A stretch of 32,542 bases of DNA from an uncultured Oscillospiraceae bacterium (GTDB lineage: Bacteria; Bacillota; Clostridia; Oscillospirales; Oscillospiraceae), in assembly GCA_904398675.1 (NCBI GenBank), contig CAJFPI010000037.1, forward strand, positions 1 to 32,542, written 5' to 3'. A model generated the notes under the pieces. That model worked only from the letters and a program-made list of their open reading frames with translations. It ran no database searches and was not told where the DNA came from. Of this stretch, positions 14,998 to 21,531 are shown in pieces (within the stretch, counting starts at the first letter, position 1; every line of letters starts with the position of its first letter). The position numbers and the translations under genes were made by a program.

Positions 14998-15545
14998 GGC
15001 TCCTCCTCCTTCTTTTTGCAGACTACCCGGGTCTTGGGCTCCGTCAGTGTGGGCGCGGGCAGGAAGGACAGGGCAGGCATCTCCGCGCCGTCAGTCCGCT
15101 GGAAGTAGTCCAGATCCCCCCACCGAAGGCTCCTGGTGGGACAGGCCTCCACGCACACAGGCGGCAGCCCCTGCTCCTGCCGCTCCACGCACCCGTCGCA
15201 CTTCTGCGTCACGCCCCGCCTTTCGCTGAAGGACACCGCCCCGTAGGGGCAGTTCCACACGCAGGCCCCGCAGCCGATGCACAGCCCGTCGTCGTGGAGG
15301 ACGAAACCCTCCTCCGTCTGGTGCATGGCGCCGGTGGGACAGGCTTTGACGCAGTAGGGATTTTTGCAGTGGTTGCAGGCGCCGGAGTAGGGAATGGAGA
15401 TGCGCCGCCCATCCTTGACCACCTCCCGCAGCTCCACCCGCCGGAAATATTCCCCTTCCCCCAGGCCGTGGCTCTCCTGGCAGGCTACCTGGCAGGCATA
15501 GCAGGCAAGGCAGGTGGTGCTGTTATATCGAAATCCAAACGCCAT
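14994..15545 (-). CDS. DmsB-like 4x[4Fe-4S] ferredoxin electron-transfer subunit
   Basis: A 183-aa protein with 16 cluster cysteines in four groups: Cys12/15/18/22, Cys57/60/65/69, Cys89/92/95/99 and Cys116/119/131/135. This is the pattern of DmsB/NrfC/PhsB-type subunits that wire a molybdoenzyme to its electron source. Characteristic pieces are 'CLACYACQVAC', 'CNHCKNPYCVKACPTGA' and 'CIGCGACVWNCPYGA'. No DmsC-like anchor is present. I start at ATG 15545 because a GGGGGG site lies six bases upstream and the family begins just before the first cluster; a longer frame to 15776 lacks support. First gene of the operon. Confidence 0.92.
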   Translation of the reverse strand: MAFGFRYNSTTCLACYACQVACQESHGLGEGEYFRRVELREVVKDGRRISIPYSGACNHCKNPYCVKACPTGAMHQTEEGFVLHDDGLCIGCGACVWNCPYGAVSFSERRGVTQKCDGCVERQEQGLPPVCVEACPTRSLRWGDLDYFQRTDGAEMPALSFLPAPTLTEPKTRVVCKKKEEEP

Positions 15546-15623
15546 CGATACCCCCCGTTTCTTATTGACTTCTCCGCAAATCATTCCGGTCCGTCTGTTC
15601 AAGCTGCAGACAAGATATGATTT

Positions 15624-15652
15624 ACGATACCATAACAAATTCCGCATTGCAA
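15624..15652 (-). promoter_or_regulatory. Promoter of the molybdoenzyme operon
   Basis: On the minus strand TTGCAA (15652-15647), a 17-bp spacer and TATCGT (15629-15624) with extended TGG, about 80 nt before the ferredoxin start. The long leader and weak -10 leave room for regulation, but I see no recognisable FNR, Rex or molybdate site. Confidence 0.5.
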
Positions 15653-15761
15653 GTGGCAGCAGGGCAAATTGTACGCTGCATTTACAGCATGAGATTTTCG
15701 GCCCCATTGCCCCTGTCCCGGCGGCGCAGCGCGGGGCGGCAAACGGTCGAGAGGATGTAAA

Positions 15762-15797
15762 AACTTCCCCGCACACAGGGATGTGTACGGGGAAGTT
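15762..15797 (-). terminator. Terminator of the 599-aa membrane protein gene
   Basis: AACTTCCCCG and its complement form a 10-bp stem extended inside by an ACACA/TGTGT pairing. On the minus strand TTTTT follows directly. It lies just beyond the stop of the gene ending at 15803. Confidence 0.8.
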
Positions 15798-15802
15798 CTC
15801 GT

Positions 15803-17602
15803 CTATTCGGCAAGATCTGCGGCGGAGCCGTCTGTCTCTCCTGTCACGGCGTCCGGTTCGGTCTGTGTTCCCATGTCGTTGTCCGCCGGCGCGCCGCCGT
15901 TGCGCTGATAGCCGGTGATGGAATAGCCGTCCAGAATGTCGCTTGCCGTCTGGTCCACCTCGTGCTCAATAGTCACCTGGTCGCCCACGCTGAGGATCAC
16001 GGCGATCTCATTGTCCGCTGCGGAGACGGCGTAGAACACCGTCTCCCCCTCCAGGCGGAAGAAGTAGGTGGTGTTGCCGTCCAGCACCGCCGAGCGGATC
16101 TCCGCAATGGTGCCGCTGGCCTCCGTCTGCGGCAGCTCCTCTGTCTCTGTGATCCCCTGATCGCTGAGCAGGCGGATATACGACTGCTCGCACTGGGATA
16201 CGGAGGAGCCCACGGTGACCAGCTGGTACTGGGCCACATTGACCATGGCATAGCTCTTCACCAGATTGGTGGCGTCCTTCAGGGGGATGAAGTAGGTGGG
16301 CTCCCCGGCAATATTCAGGAGGAGCGGGAAGGTGGCAATATACCCCAGGTCCTGCACCTCGCCCTCGGCAGAAGCCATGGCGGCATACTCCGTGGCGCCG
16401 GGCGCGTCATAGAACCTGGTCTCCTTGGTGCGCTGGTTCGAGAGGAGGAACCCCAGATTTGACTGGTCGGCATTGGCGGAGGTGACGCCGGTATAGACGT
16501 ATACATCGTCGTTGAGGGCGATGTAGTTGTATCCCTCTGTGGTTACCGTGACGCCCCGCTGGCCGAAAATGGAGTTGAAAAAGCCATTGATAAAGGTGCC
16601 GTGGTAGTCGTACTGCTCCATGATAAGGGCGGGGGTAAAGACATTGTCCACCCACTGGGGGATGTCCGCAATGTCATAGTAGGTGCTCTCGCCGGTAATA
16701 GCATTGCAGAGCACCGCCCCCTGGATATCCGTGCCGCCGAACAGGCCGATGATCTTCACCACCCGGGGGGCGATCCACCAGGGGTCGCCGTTCTCGTCGA
16801 TCTCAAACTGGGGCGTGTCAAACATAAAGGTGGGGTACTGGAACCGGAGATGGCGCTCAATGTTCCGGTTGAGGGGCTCGGAGAAGGAGTACTTCATCCC
16901 CTCCTCCAGCCGCACCACCGTGGCCTCCTGGGTCACCATGTCCACCAGCACATAGGCCGGCAGGCCCTCGCCGCGGTTGGTGATCCACTTGATCAGGTCC
17001 GCATAGGCGATGGGCGCCACCCGGACAGGGCGGCCCTGGTAGTTGATCTGGGTGGAGTCGGCGGAATACTCGAACTGGCTGACCATATCGCTGAGGGTGC
17101 CCATCTGCCGGTCACCCAGGTATTCGGCGCTGGCCCGGTCCAGGGTGGGGATCTTGTCAAAGGAGATCTGGCTGATGTCCTCTGTAAACTCCCCATTCTC
17201 CACGGTGAGGAGATCCCGGTAGTCACCGGCGCGGAAAATGGTCAGGGACGTGAGCTGTCCCACAAGGCCCACCGCCACCAGCAGCAGGAAGAGCAGGCCC
17301 ACCGGCAGGCACTGTTTCTTGATAAAACGGAAATATTCCCGGATCTGGTCCCGCACATCCGTGTAGACCACGCCGCTGTCGCGGGTGCCGCCGGAGGTGA
17401 GAAAGGCGCAGATCACATAGACGATGCACAAAATACCTATAAAGCTGTAGAAATCTCCGCACTGCAGGTTCAGCGCAGGCAGGGTGAAATAGAAGTAGAG
17501 AAAGCCCACCAGCGCAGTCACAACAATGTTGAAGAGGATCTTCCCCGCCTTGCTGCGGGGCAGGTGAAACCGCTTTTTCCGCGGCTGTTTGTCTCGGCTC
17601 AA
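15803..17602 (-). CDS. Membrane-anchored protein of unknown function, 599 aa
   Basis: I do not recognise the family. After a basic cytoplasmic N-terminus (about 1-22, rich in Arg/Lys) come two helices (about 24-42 and 52-71), a charged cytoplasmic loop, a third helix (about 105-125) and a roughly 470-residue presumably extracellular region of mixed beta character ending in an acidic tail. The start is set at TTG 17602 because AAAGGAG lies eight bases upstream; the longer frame beginning at TTG 17623 would put that ribosome site inside the gene. It is a single-gene unit with its own promoter (17682-17710) and terminator. No catalytic motif is obvious. Confidence 0.8.
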   Translation of the reverse strand: MSRDKQPRKKRFHLPRSKAGKILFNIVVTALVGFLYFYFTLPALNLQCGDFYSFIGILCIVYVICAFLTSGGTRDSGVVYTDVRDQIREYFRFIKKQCLPVGLLFLLLVAVGLVGQLTSLTIFRAGDYRDLLTVENGEFTEDISQISFDKIPTLDRASAEYLGDRQMGTLSDMVSQFEYSADSTQINYQGRPVRVAPIAYADLIKWITNRGEGLPAYVLVDMVTQEATVVRLEEGMKYSFSEPLNRNIERHLRFQYPTFMFDTPQFEIDENGDPWWIAPRVVKIIGLFGGTDIQGAVLCNAITGESTYYDIADIPQWVDNVFTPALIMEQYDYHGTFINGFFNSIFGQRGVTVTTEGYNYIALNDDVYVYTGVTSANADQSNLGFLLSNQRTKETRFYDAPGATEYAAMASAEGEVQDLGYIATFPLLLNIAGEPTYFIPLKDATNLVKSYAMVNVAQYQLVTVGSSVSQCEQSYIRLLSDQGITETEELPQTEASGTIAEIRSAVLDGNTTYFFRLEGETVFYAVSAADNEIAVILSVGDQVTIEHEVDQTASDILDGYSITGYQRNGGAPADNDMGTQTEPDAVTGETDGSAADLAE

Positions 17603-17674
17603 GATACGTTCTCCTTTTTTCAAATCATCGGTCCGGGGTACAGCTCCCGCCGCCGGCGGCGCCGGCGGACAGGA

Positions 17675-17698
17675 TGAAAACAGTATAGCCTGTTTTCA
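17675..17698. promoter_or_regulatory. Palindromic operator candidate over the -10 of the membrane protein gene
   Basis: TGAAAACAG (17675-17683) and CTGTTTTCA (17690-17698) are perfect 9-bp inverted repeats with a 6-bp centre. The palindrome covers the minus-strand -10 hexamer, an ideal repressor position. Confidence 0.5.
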
Positions 17699-17710
17699 GA
17701 AAAAAAGCAA
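17682..17710 (-). promoter_or_regulatory. Promoter of the 599-aa membrane protein gene
   Basis: On the minus strand TTGCTT (17710-17705), a 17-bp spacer and TATACT (17687-17682). It is divergent from, and close to, the promoter at 17732-17760. Confidence 0.65.
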
Positions 17711-17731
17711 TGGGGAGGCGGGGCGCGCCGG

Positions 17732-17760
17732 TTGTTTTCCCCGCCGGGACCTGCTATACT
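17732..17760 (+). promoter_or_regulatory. Promoter of the MBL-fold hydrolase gene
   Basis: TTGTTT (17732-17737), a 17-bp spacer and TATACT (17755-17760) with extended TGC, 30 nt before the start codon. Confidence 0.7.
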
Positions 17761-17789
17761 GTAGAAACAAGTCTGAAGGGAGGCAGGAG

Positions 17790-18554
17790 ATGATGGAGCC
17801 GTGGTTCACCGTGGAGGAGATTGACGCCGAAACCTGGGCCATCAGCGAGTACGGCCACTGGGAGGAGCCCCACTGCTACCTCCTCGCCGGCAGCCGCCGC
17901 AGTCTTCTCATCGACGCCGGGCTCGGCCTCCGTCCCCTCCGCGGGATCGTCCGCTCCCTCACCGCTCTGCCCGTCACTGCCATCCCCACCCACGCCCACT
18001 GGGACCACATCGGCGGTCTGGCGGAATTTCCGGATTTCTATGTCCACGCCGCGGAGGCCGCCTGGCTCCAGGGTGCCTTCCCCCTGCCGCCGGAGGCGGT
18101 CCGGCGGGAGCTGGCCCGGGGCGGCGCCCTGCCGCCGGGCTTTGCGGCGGACGACTATGCCGTCTTTCAGGGACGACCCGCCGGCCTCCTGCGGGGCGGG
18201 GAGGTGCTGGACCTGGGCGGACGGAGAATCCAGGCGCTCCACACTCCCGGCCATTCCCCGGGCCACCTGTGTTTCTGGGAGGCGGAGCGAGGTTTCCTTT
18301 TCACGGGGGATCTGGTCTACGCCGGGGAACTGGCCGCCTTTTTCCCCACCACAGACCCGGCGGCCTATCTCGCCTCCCTGGAGCAGACGGCTGCGCTGCC
18401 GGTCCGCCGCCTGCTGCCGGGGCATCACAGCCTCGCGCTGGAGCCGGTTCTTCTCACACAGGTCCGGGATGCCTTCCGGACACTGGACGCCGGCGGCCTG
18501 CTGCGCCGGGGCAGCGGTGTGTTTTCCTTTGGGGACTGGTCTGTGCGGCTGTAA
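17790..18554 (+). CDS. MBL-fold metallo-hydrolase (glyoxalase II-like)
   Basis: A 254-aa single-domain metallo-beta-lactamase-fold protein. The metal-binding signature 'THAHWDHIGG' supplies His68, His70, Asp72 and His73. 'HTPGHSPGHLCFW' (151-163) supplies the next His, 'FTGDLVY' (171-177) the bridging Asp, and 'LPGHHS' the last His, so the dinuclear zinc site is complete. Members hydrolyse thioesters, lactones or phosphoesters; the substrate is not predictable here. AAGGGAGG six bases before ATG 17790 decides the start. It is a monocistronic gene between its own promoter and a terminator hairpin. Confidence 0.87.
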   Translation: MMEPWFTVEEIDAETWAISEYGHWEEPHCYLLAGSRRSLLIDAGLGLRPLRGIVRSLTALPVTAIPTHAHWDHIGGLAEFPDFYVHAAEAAWLQGAFPLPPEAVRRELARGGALPPGFAADDYAVFQGRPAGLLRGGEVLDLGGRRIQALHTPGHSPGHLCFWEAERGFLFTGDLVYAGELAAFFPTTDPAAYLASLEQTAALPVRRLLPGHHSLALEPVLLTQVRDAFRTLDAGGLLRRGSGVFSFGDWSVRL

Positions 18555-18564
18555 AAAAGTTTTT

Positions 18565-18600
18565 GCCGCAGGCGGGGCGCAATAGCGCCCCGCCTGCGGC
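18565..18600. terminator. Terminator hairpin between convergent hydrolase genes
   Basis: A perfect 16-bp GC-rich stem (18565-18580 and 18585-18600) with AATA loop. A short T-run follows on the plus strand; on the minus strand the hairpin is followed by an A-run then T-run, so it may serve both genes. Confidence 0.75.
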
Positions 18601-18606
18601 AGATTT

Positions 18607-19554
18607 CTACAGCTTGGCATAGGTCTCGAGAAAGTCCAAAAGCGCCTTTTTGCACCGCTCCCGGTCCTTCAGGTAGCTGGCGGCGTGGACCGCCCCCTCC
18701 ACCAAAACCTGCCGTTTCTCACCGGCCGCAGCCGCATAGTTCTCCTCCGTCATGCTGGCGGGGACAAAATCGTCCCCCGTGCCGTGGATGAAGAGGACAG
18801 GGAGGGTGCTGTTGGCCAGGGACTCGGCCGCCGTGGCATCCCGCAGGCTGTAGCCCGCCACCGTCCGGCAGAGAAGATCCGTCAGATGCAGCACAGGAAA
18901 GGCGGGCAGGCGGTACCATTTGTGGATACAGTGGCGCACCTCCGCCCAGGCGGAGTTGTACCCGCAGTCGGCCACTATGCCCCGGACGCTTTTGGGCATG
19001 GGCAGCTCCGCGGCCATCATCACCGTGGCCGCTCCCATGGACATGCCCTCCAGAATGAGGGGGACCCTTCCGCCGGTCTTAGCGTCCATGTAGAAGGCCC
19101 ACTGCTGGCAGTCGTACCGCTCCAGGATGCCGTAGCCGATATATTTCCCCTCGCTGCGGCCGTGGGCCCGCTGGTCCACCACCAGCATGCTGTAGCCGTT
19201 TTGATACAGCTCCGGCAGCACCATGGCAAAGTCCATCACCCCCTTGGAGCGGAACCCGTGGAACAGCAGAACGCAGCCCTTGGCCTCCGGCGCCTCCAGG
19301 TAATAGCCCCGCAGGCGCAGGCCGTCCCGGGAGCGGATGGAGACCTCCTCCGGTTTCTTTTCAAAAAACCACTGAATATCCGCCACGATCTCGTCGTGGC
19401 AAGCCCCATAGGCGCTGCGGTAGATCTTCCTGTCCCACTCCTCCTCGGTCCGGTCCCGGCGCAAAACGGCCCGCCGGAACCCCAGCACCGCCGCTCCCCC
19501 AAGCACTCCGGCCGCCGCCGCTGCGGCTGCCGCCCCCTTCTGCCATCCTTTCAT
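18607..19554 (-). CDS. Membrane-anchored alpha/beta hydrolase
   Basis: A 315-aa protein with an N-terminal Ala/Gly-rich hydrophobic segment (about 6-27) that should act as a membrane anchor, then an alpha/beta hydrolase domain. 'VLLFHGFRSKG' holds the oxyanion HG motif, 'GMSMGAATVM' the nucleophile Ser (G-x-S-x-G), 'FIHGTGDDFVP' the acidic residue, and 'EGAVHAASY' the final His. Members of this group are serine esterases or peptidases of unknown substrate. I prefer ATG 19554, which has GGAGGA five bases upstream; ATG 19566 would add four residues and itself overlaps that site. It lies about 75 nt after the PhnD-like gene, on the same strand. Confidence 0.85.
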   Translation of the reverse strand: MKGWQKGAAAAAAAAGVLGGAAVLGFRRAVLRRDRTEEEWDRKIYRSAYGACHDEIVADIQWFFEKKPEEVSIRSRDGLRLRGYYLEAPEAKGCVLLFHGFRSKGVMDFAMVLPELYQNGYSMLVVDQRAHGRSEGKYIGYGILERYDCQQWAFYMDAKTGGRVPLILEGMSMGAATVMMAAELPMPKSVRGIVADCGYNSAWAEVRHCIHKWYRLPAFPVLHLTDLLCRTVAGYSLRDATAAESLANSTLPVLFIHGTGDDFVPASMTEENYAAAAGEKRQVLVEGAVHAASYLKDRERCKKALLDFLETYAKL

Positions 19555-19628
19555 ACATTCCTCCATTCCGCCGCTGTCCGCAGCACAGATACATCAAAGC
19601 GATACTCCCAGGGAAGGCCGGCAGGCAT

Positions 19629-20633
19629 TTACGCAGCATCCTCCCGCCCCTGGGCTGCGGCGCGCAGCGCATCCAGGTCCAGGGCGTCCGCCGCCATCAG
19701 CGGCTGCTCCACACCCAGGCGCTGCAAAAGCTGCCGCCCGTCTTCATCGGCGAAAAGATCCGCCACCGCCCGGCCGAGGGCTGCCTGGAATGCAGGGTCC
19801 TGCAGCGCCTCCTGCCCCGGTCCCAGGGCCAGCACCTGCTCACAGATGGGCCCCACCTCGCCGATCACCGTCAGGCCGTCCCCGTCAATCTCCCCGGGGA
19901 TAAGGAAAACCAGATCCGCCTCCCCCATGGCCGCGGCCATCAGCAGCGCGTCCCGCCCCTCCAGCGTTTCCACGCTGGCCAGGTCCGCCGTGCTGACGCT
20001 GCCAAAGGTCTGCTGCAGCCAGAGATCTGCCCATTGCCTCACCTCGGCGCCGCCCTCCATCGCCCAGGAGGCCCGGGCCACCTGGTCAAAGGTGAGGTTT
20101 CCCTCCTCCGAGAGCGTCCGTCCGTAATCGCTGCCGGTCGCGCAGATTTTTCCCATCCGCCAGGGTGCCGCCTCCGACGCTCCGGCAACCGTAATCTGTC
20201 CCTCGCCTGTGGAAAGATCCACTGCCGCCGGAGAGGAGGACAGCAGGACGGGAAGGCCCCATGCATACTGCACATACCCCTCCGCCGGCAAAATCGCGGC
20301 GTCCACGCCGCCGCCGGCAAGGGCCTCTCCGGTGGCCCGCTCAGAAAGGCCCACCGTCACCTGGACGCTCTCAAAGGCATATCCCTCCTGCTCCAGCTGC
20401 TTCCGCAGCAGGCTGCCCAGCGGCTCCAGGGCCTGCAAGGCCTCCATCCCGCCGCTCTCCGTCCCCTGGATCTCCAGGGCAAGCTGCCCCAGCTGCACGG
20501 TCTCTCCCCCTGCAGGCGGAACGGGGATCTCCTCTCCGCCCTGATTTCCTCCGTCTTCCCCGGCCGTGCTGCCGCAGGCCGTCAGGCAGACCGACAGCAC
20601 CAGGGCCAGCAGGGTGAAGCTCCATCGTCTCAT
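19629..20633 (-). CDS. PhnD-like substrate-binding lipoprotein
   Basis: A 334-aa predicted lipoprotein with signal peptide and lipobox LTAC (Cys20), then a Gly/Glu-rich linker. The remainder resembles PhnD/SsuA-type periplasmic-binding proteins: 'LEPLGSLLRKQLEQEG' early on, 'LAGGGVDAAILPAEGYV' (ligand-cleft region) and 'DPAFQAALGRAVADLF' near the C-terminus. These bind phosphonate-, phosphite- or oxyanion-like ligands for ABC import. No permease or ATPase gene lies beside it, so its transporter is elsewhere or it acts alone. GGAGGAGC upstream sets the ATG start at 20633; the longer frame upstream lacks support. Confidence 0.7.
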   Translation of the reverse strand: MRRWSFTLLALVLSVCLTACGSTAGEDGGNQGGEEIPVPPAGGETVQLGQLALEIQGTESGGMEALQALEPLGSLLRKQLEQEGYAFESVQVTVGLSERATGEALAGGGVDAAILPAEGYVQYAWGLPVLLSSSPAAVDLSTGEGQITVAGASEAAPWRMGKICATGSDYGRTLSEEGNLTFDQVARASWAMEGGAEVRQWADLWLQQTFGSVSTADLASVETLEGRDALLMAAAMGEADLVFLIPGEIDGDGLTVIGEVGPICEQVLALGPGQEALQDPAFQAALGRAVADLFADEDGRQLLQRLGVEQPLMAADALDLDALRAAAQGREDAA

Positions 20634-20673
20634 TGTCCTGCTCCTCCTCTTCAGTGTCTCCCTCTTTCCCCCG

Positions 20674-20702
20674 ATCATACACCAAAACGCGCCAAATAGC
20701 AA
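20674..20702 (-). promoter_or_regulatory. Promoter of the PhnD-like lipoprotein gene
   Basis: On the minus strand TTGCTA (20702-20697), a 17-bp spacer and TATGAT (20679-20674), 40 nt before the start codon. Confidence 0.6.
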
Positions 20703-20710
20703 CTGCGGCA

Positions 20711-20741
20711 GGTATGATGCCGCCGCTGGGCGCATATAGAT
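20711..20741 (+). promoter_or_regulatory. Possible sigma-E-type promoter of spoIIID
   Basis: CATATAGAT (20733-20741) resembles the sigma-E -10 pattern CATAnAnT. It is preceded, after 14 bases, by GGTATGAT, a poor match to the -35. spoIIID is sigma-E-dependent in Bacillus, so the expectation is strong but the sequence match is weak. Confidence 0.35.
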
Positions 20742-20771
20742 GAACCATATCGGGATAGGGAGTGTGTGCCA

Positions 20772-21023
20772 TTGAAGGGAAATATTGAGGAGCGGGCCTG
20801 CGAGCTGGCTGTCTACATCATAGAAAACCGCGCCACTGTGCGCTCCGCCGCCCAAAAATTCGGCATCAGCAAGAGCACGGTACATAAAGATCTGATCGAC
20901 CGCCTGCCTCTCTACAACCAGACGCTCTACCGGCAGGTGAAGGCAGTTTTGGAGGAAAATAAAGCGCAGCGCCATATCCGGGGCGGCATTGCTACCCGGA
21001 GGAAATACCGCGGGGACGAGTGA
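20772..21023 (+). CDS. spoIIID: Sporulation transcriptional regulator SpoIIID
   Basis: An 83-aa DNA-binding protein typical of SpoIIID. It has 'NIEERACELAVYIIENRATVR' at the N-terminus (21 residues, split here as NIEERACELA + VYIIENRATVR), the helix-turn-helix 'FGISKSTVHKDLIDRLP', and the C-terminal basic segment 'KAQRHIRGGIATRRKY' that makes minor-groove contacts. It activates and represses mother-cell genes during sporulation, between sigma-E and sigma-K. I prefer TTG 20772: GGGAG lies nine bases upstream and the length before 'IEER' then matches other family members. GTG 20766 is the alternative but sits only three bases from that site. Confidence 0.95.
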   Translation: MKGNIEERACELAVYIIENRATVRSAAQKFGISKSTVHKDLIDRLPLYNQTLYRQVKAVLEENKAQRHIRGGIATRRKYRGDE

Positions 21024-21079
21024 TCGTCCCCCCTGTTTCCCGCTCTGGGCGGACAGGCCGGCATAGCGGGCAAATATGG

Positions 21080-21108
21080 CACCGTTTCCCCTCCATTTGC
21101 ATAAAATA
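21080..21108 (+). promoter_or_regulatory. Candidate sigma-K-type promoter for the 71-aa protein
   Basis: CACC (21080-21083), 16 bases, then CATAAAATA (21100-21108). This matches the sigma-K pattern mACm-N16/17-CATAnnnTA. The expected transcription start, near 21115, gives a leader of about 25 nt containing the ribosome site. Confidence 0.5.
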
Positions 21109-21139
21109 CAGATGAAAACATCGAAATGGAGGGTCTCAT

Positions 21140-21355
21140 ATGCCTTGTTCCAGCCGCCGCCGCTGTGTGCCGGCCCAGCCGCCGGCCCGGGATGCCATCC
21201 CTGTCAAGCGCCATCCTCACCCCATCTGCATCGCGCCCTGCCCCTCGCCCCTTGAATGTCAGCTGCAGGAGATCCAGGCCGCGCTGGACCGGAACACCGC
21301 GCTGCTACAGGAGATCCATCTGCTGCTGTTGCAGGCTATTGGTAACAACCTGTAA
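21140..21355 (+). CDS. Small Cys/Pro/His-rich protein, possible mother-cell sporulation protein
   Basis: A 71-aa protein I cannot assign. The N-terminal half is rich in Cys, Pro, Arg and His ('MPCSSRRRC', 'HPHPICIAPCPSP'). The C-terminal half is a Leu-rich amphipathic helix ('LQEIQAALDRNTALLQEIHL') likely to form a coiled coil. GGAGGG six bases before ATG 21140 supports translation. It follows spoIIID by 116 nt and is preceded by a sigma-K-like promoter, so a late mother-cell product such as a spore-coat component is a reasonable guess. The composition is compatible with coat proteins but not diagnostic. Confidence 0.6.
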   Translation: MPCSSRRRCVPAQPPARDAIPVKRHPHPICIAPCPSPLECQLQEIQAALDRNTALLQEIHLLLLQAIGNNL

Positions 21356-21393
21356 ACAAACCGAAAACAAATCTTCACAATTTTCAATTTCAC

Positions 21394-21422
21394 TTGTATC
21401 AGATAATATTTTATGGTAAACT
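21394..21422 (+). promoter_or_regulatory. Promoter of the LCP-SLH gene pair
   Basis: TTGTAT (21394-21399), a 17-bp spacer and TAAACT (21417-21422) with extended TGG, about 110 nt before the LCP start codon. Confidence 0.6.
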
Positions 21423-21424
21423 GA

Positions 21425-21460
21425 CATGGCCGCCGCCCCAGTGCCTGGCGGGCGGCCATG
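21425..21460 (+). other. Hairpin in the 5' leader of the LCP gene
   Basis: CATGGCCGCC (21425-21434) and GGCGGCCATG (21451-21460) form a perfect 10-bp stem immediately after the promoter, with a 16-nt loop that can pair further. No T-run follows. It would lie at the very 5' end of the mRNA and could stabilise it. Confidence 0.55.
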
Positions 21461-21531
21461 CCTGTTGCATGCCGGCGGCAAAAGCCGCTTTCCATGTATA
21501 CAAAACCAAGGATACAAAGGAGCCGTTTCTC

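Noticed and set aside
20634..20975. N-terminal extension of the PhnD-like lipoprotein frame
   Set aside because: It overlaps spoIIID on the other strand and would hide the lipoprotein signal peptide; the ATG at 20633 has a good ribosome site.
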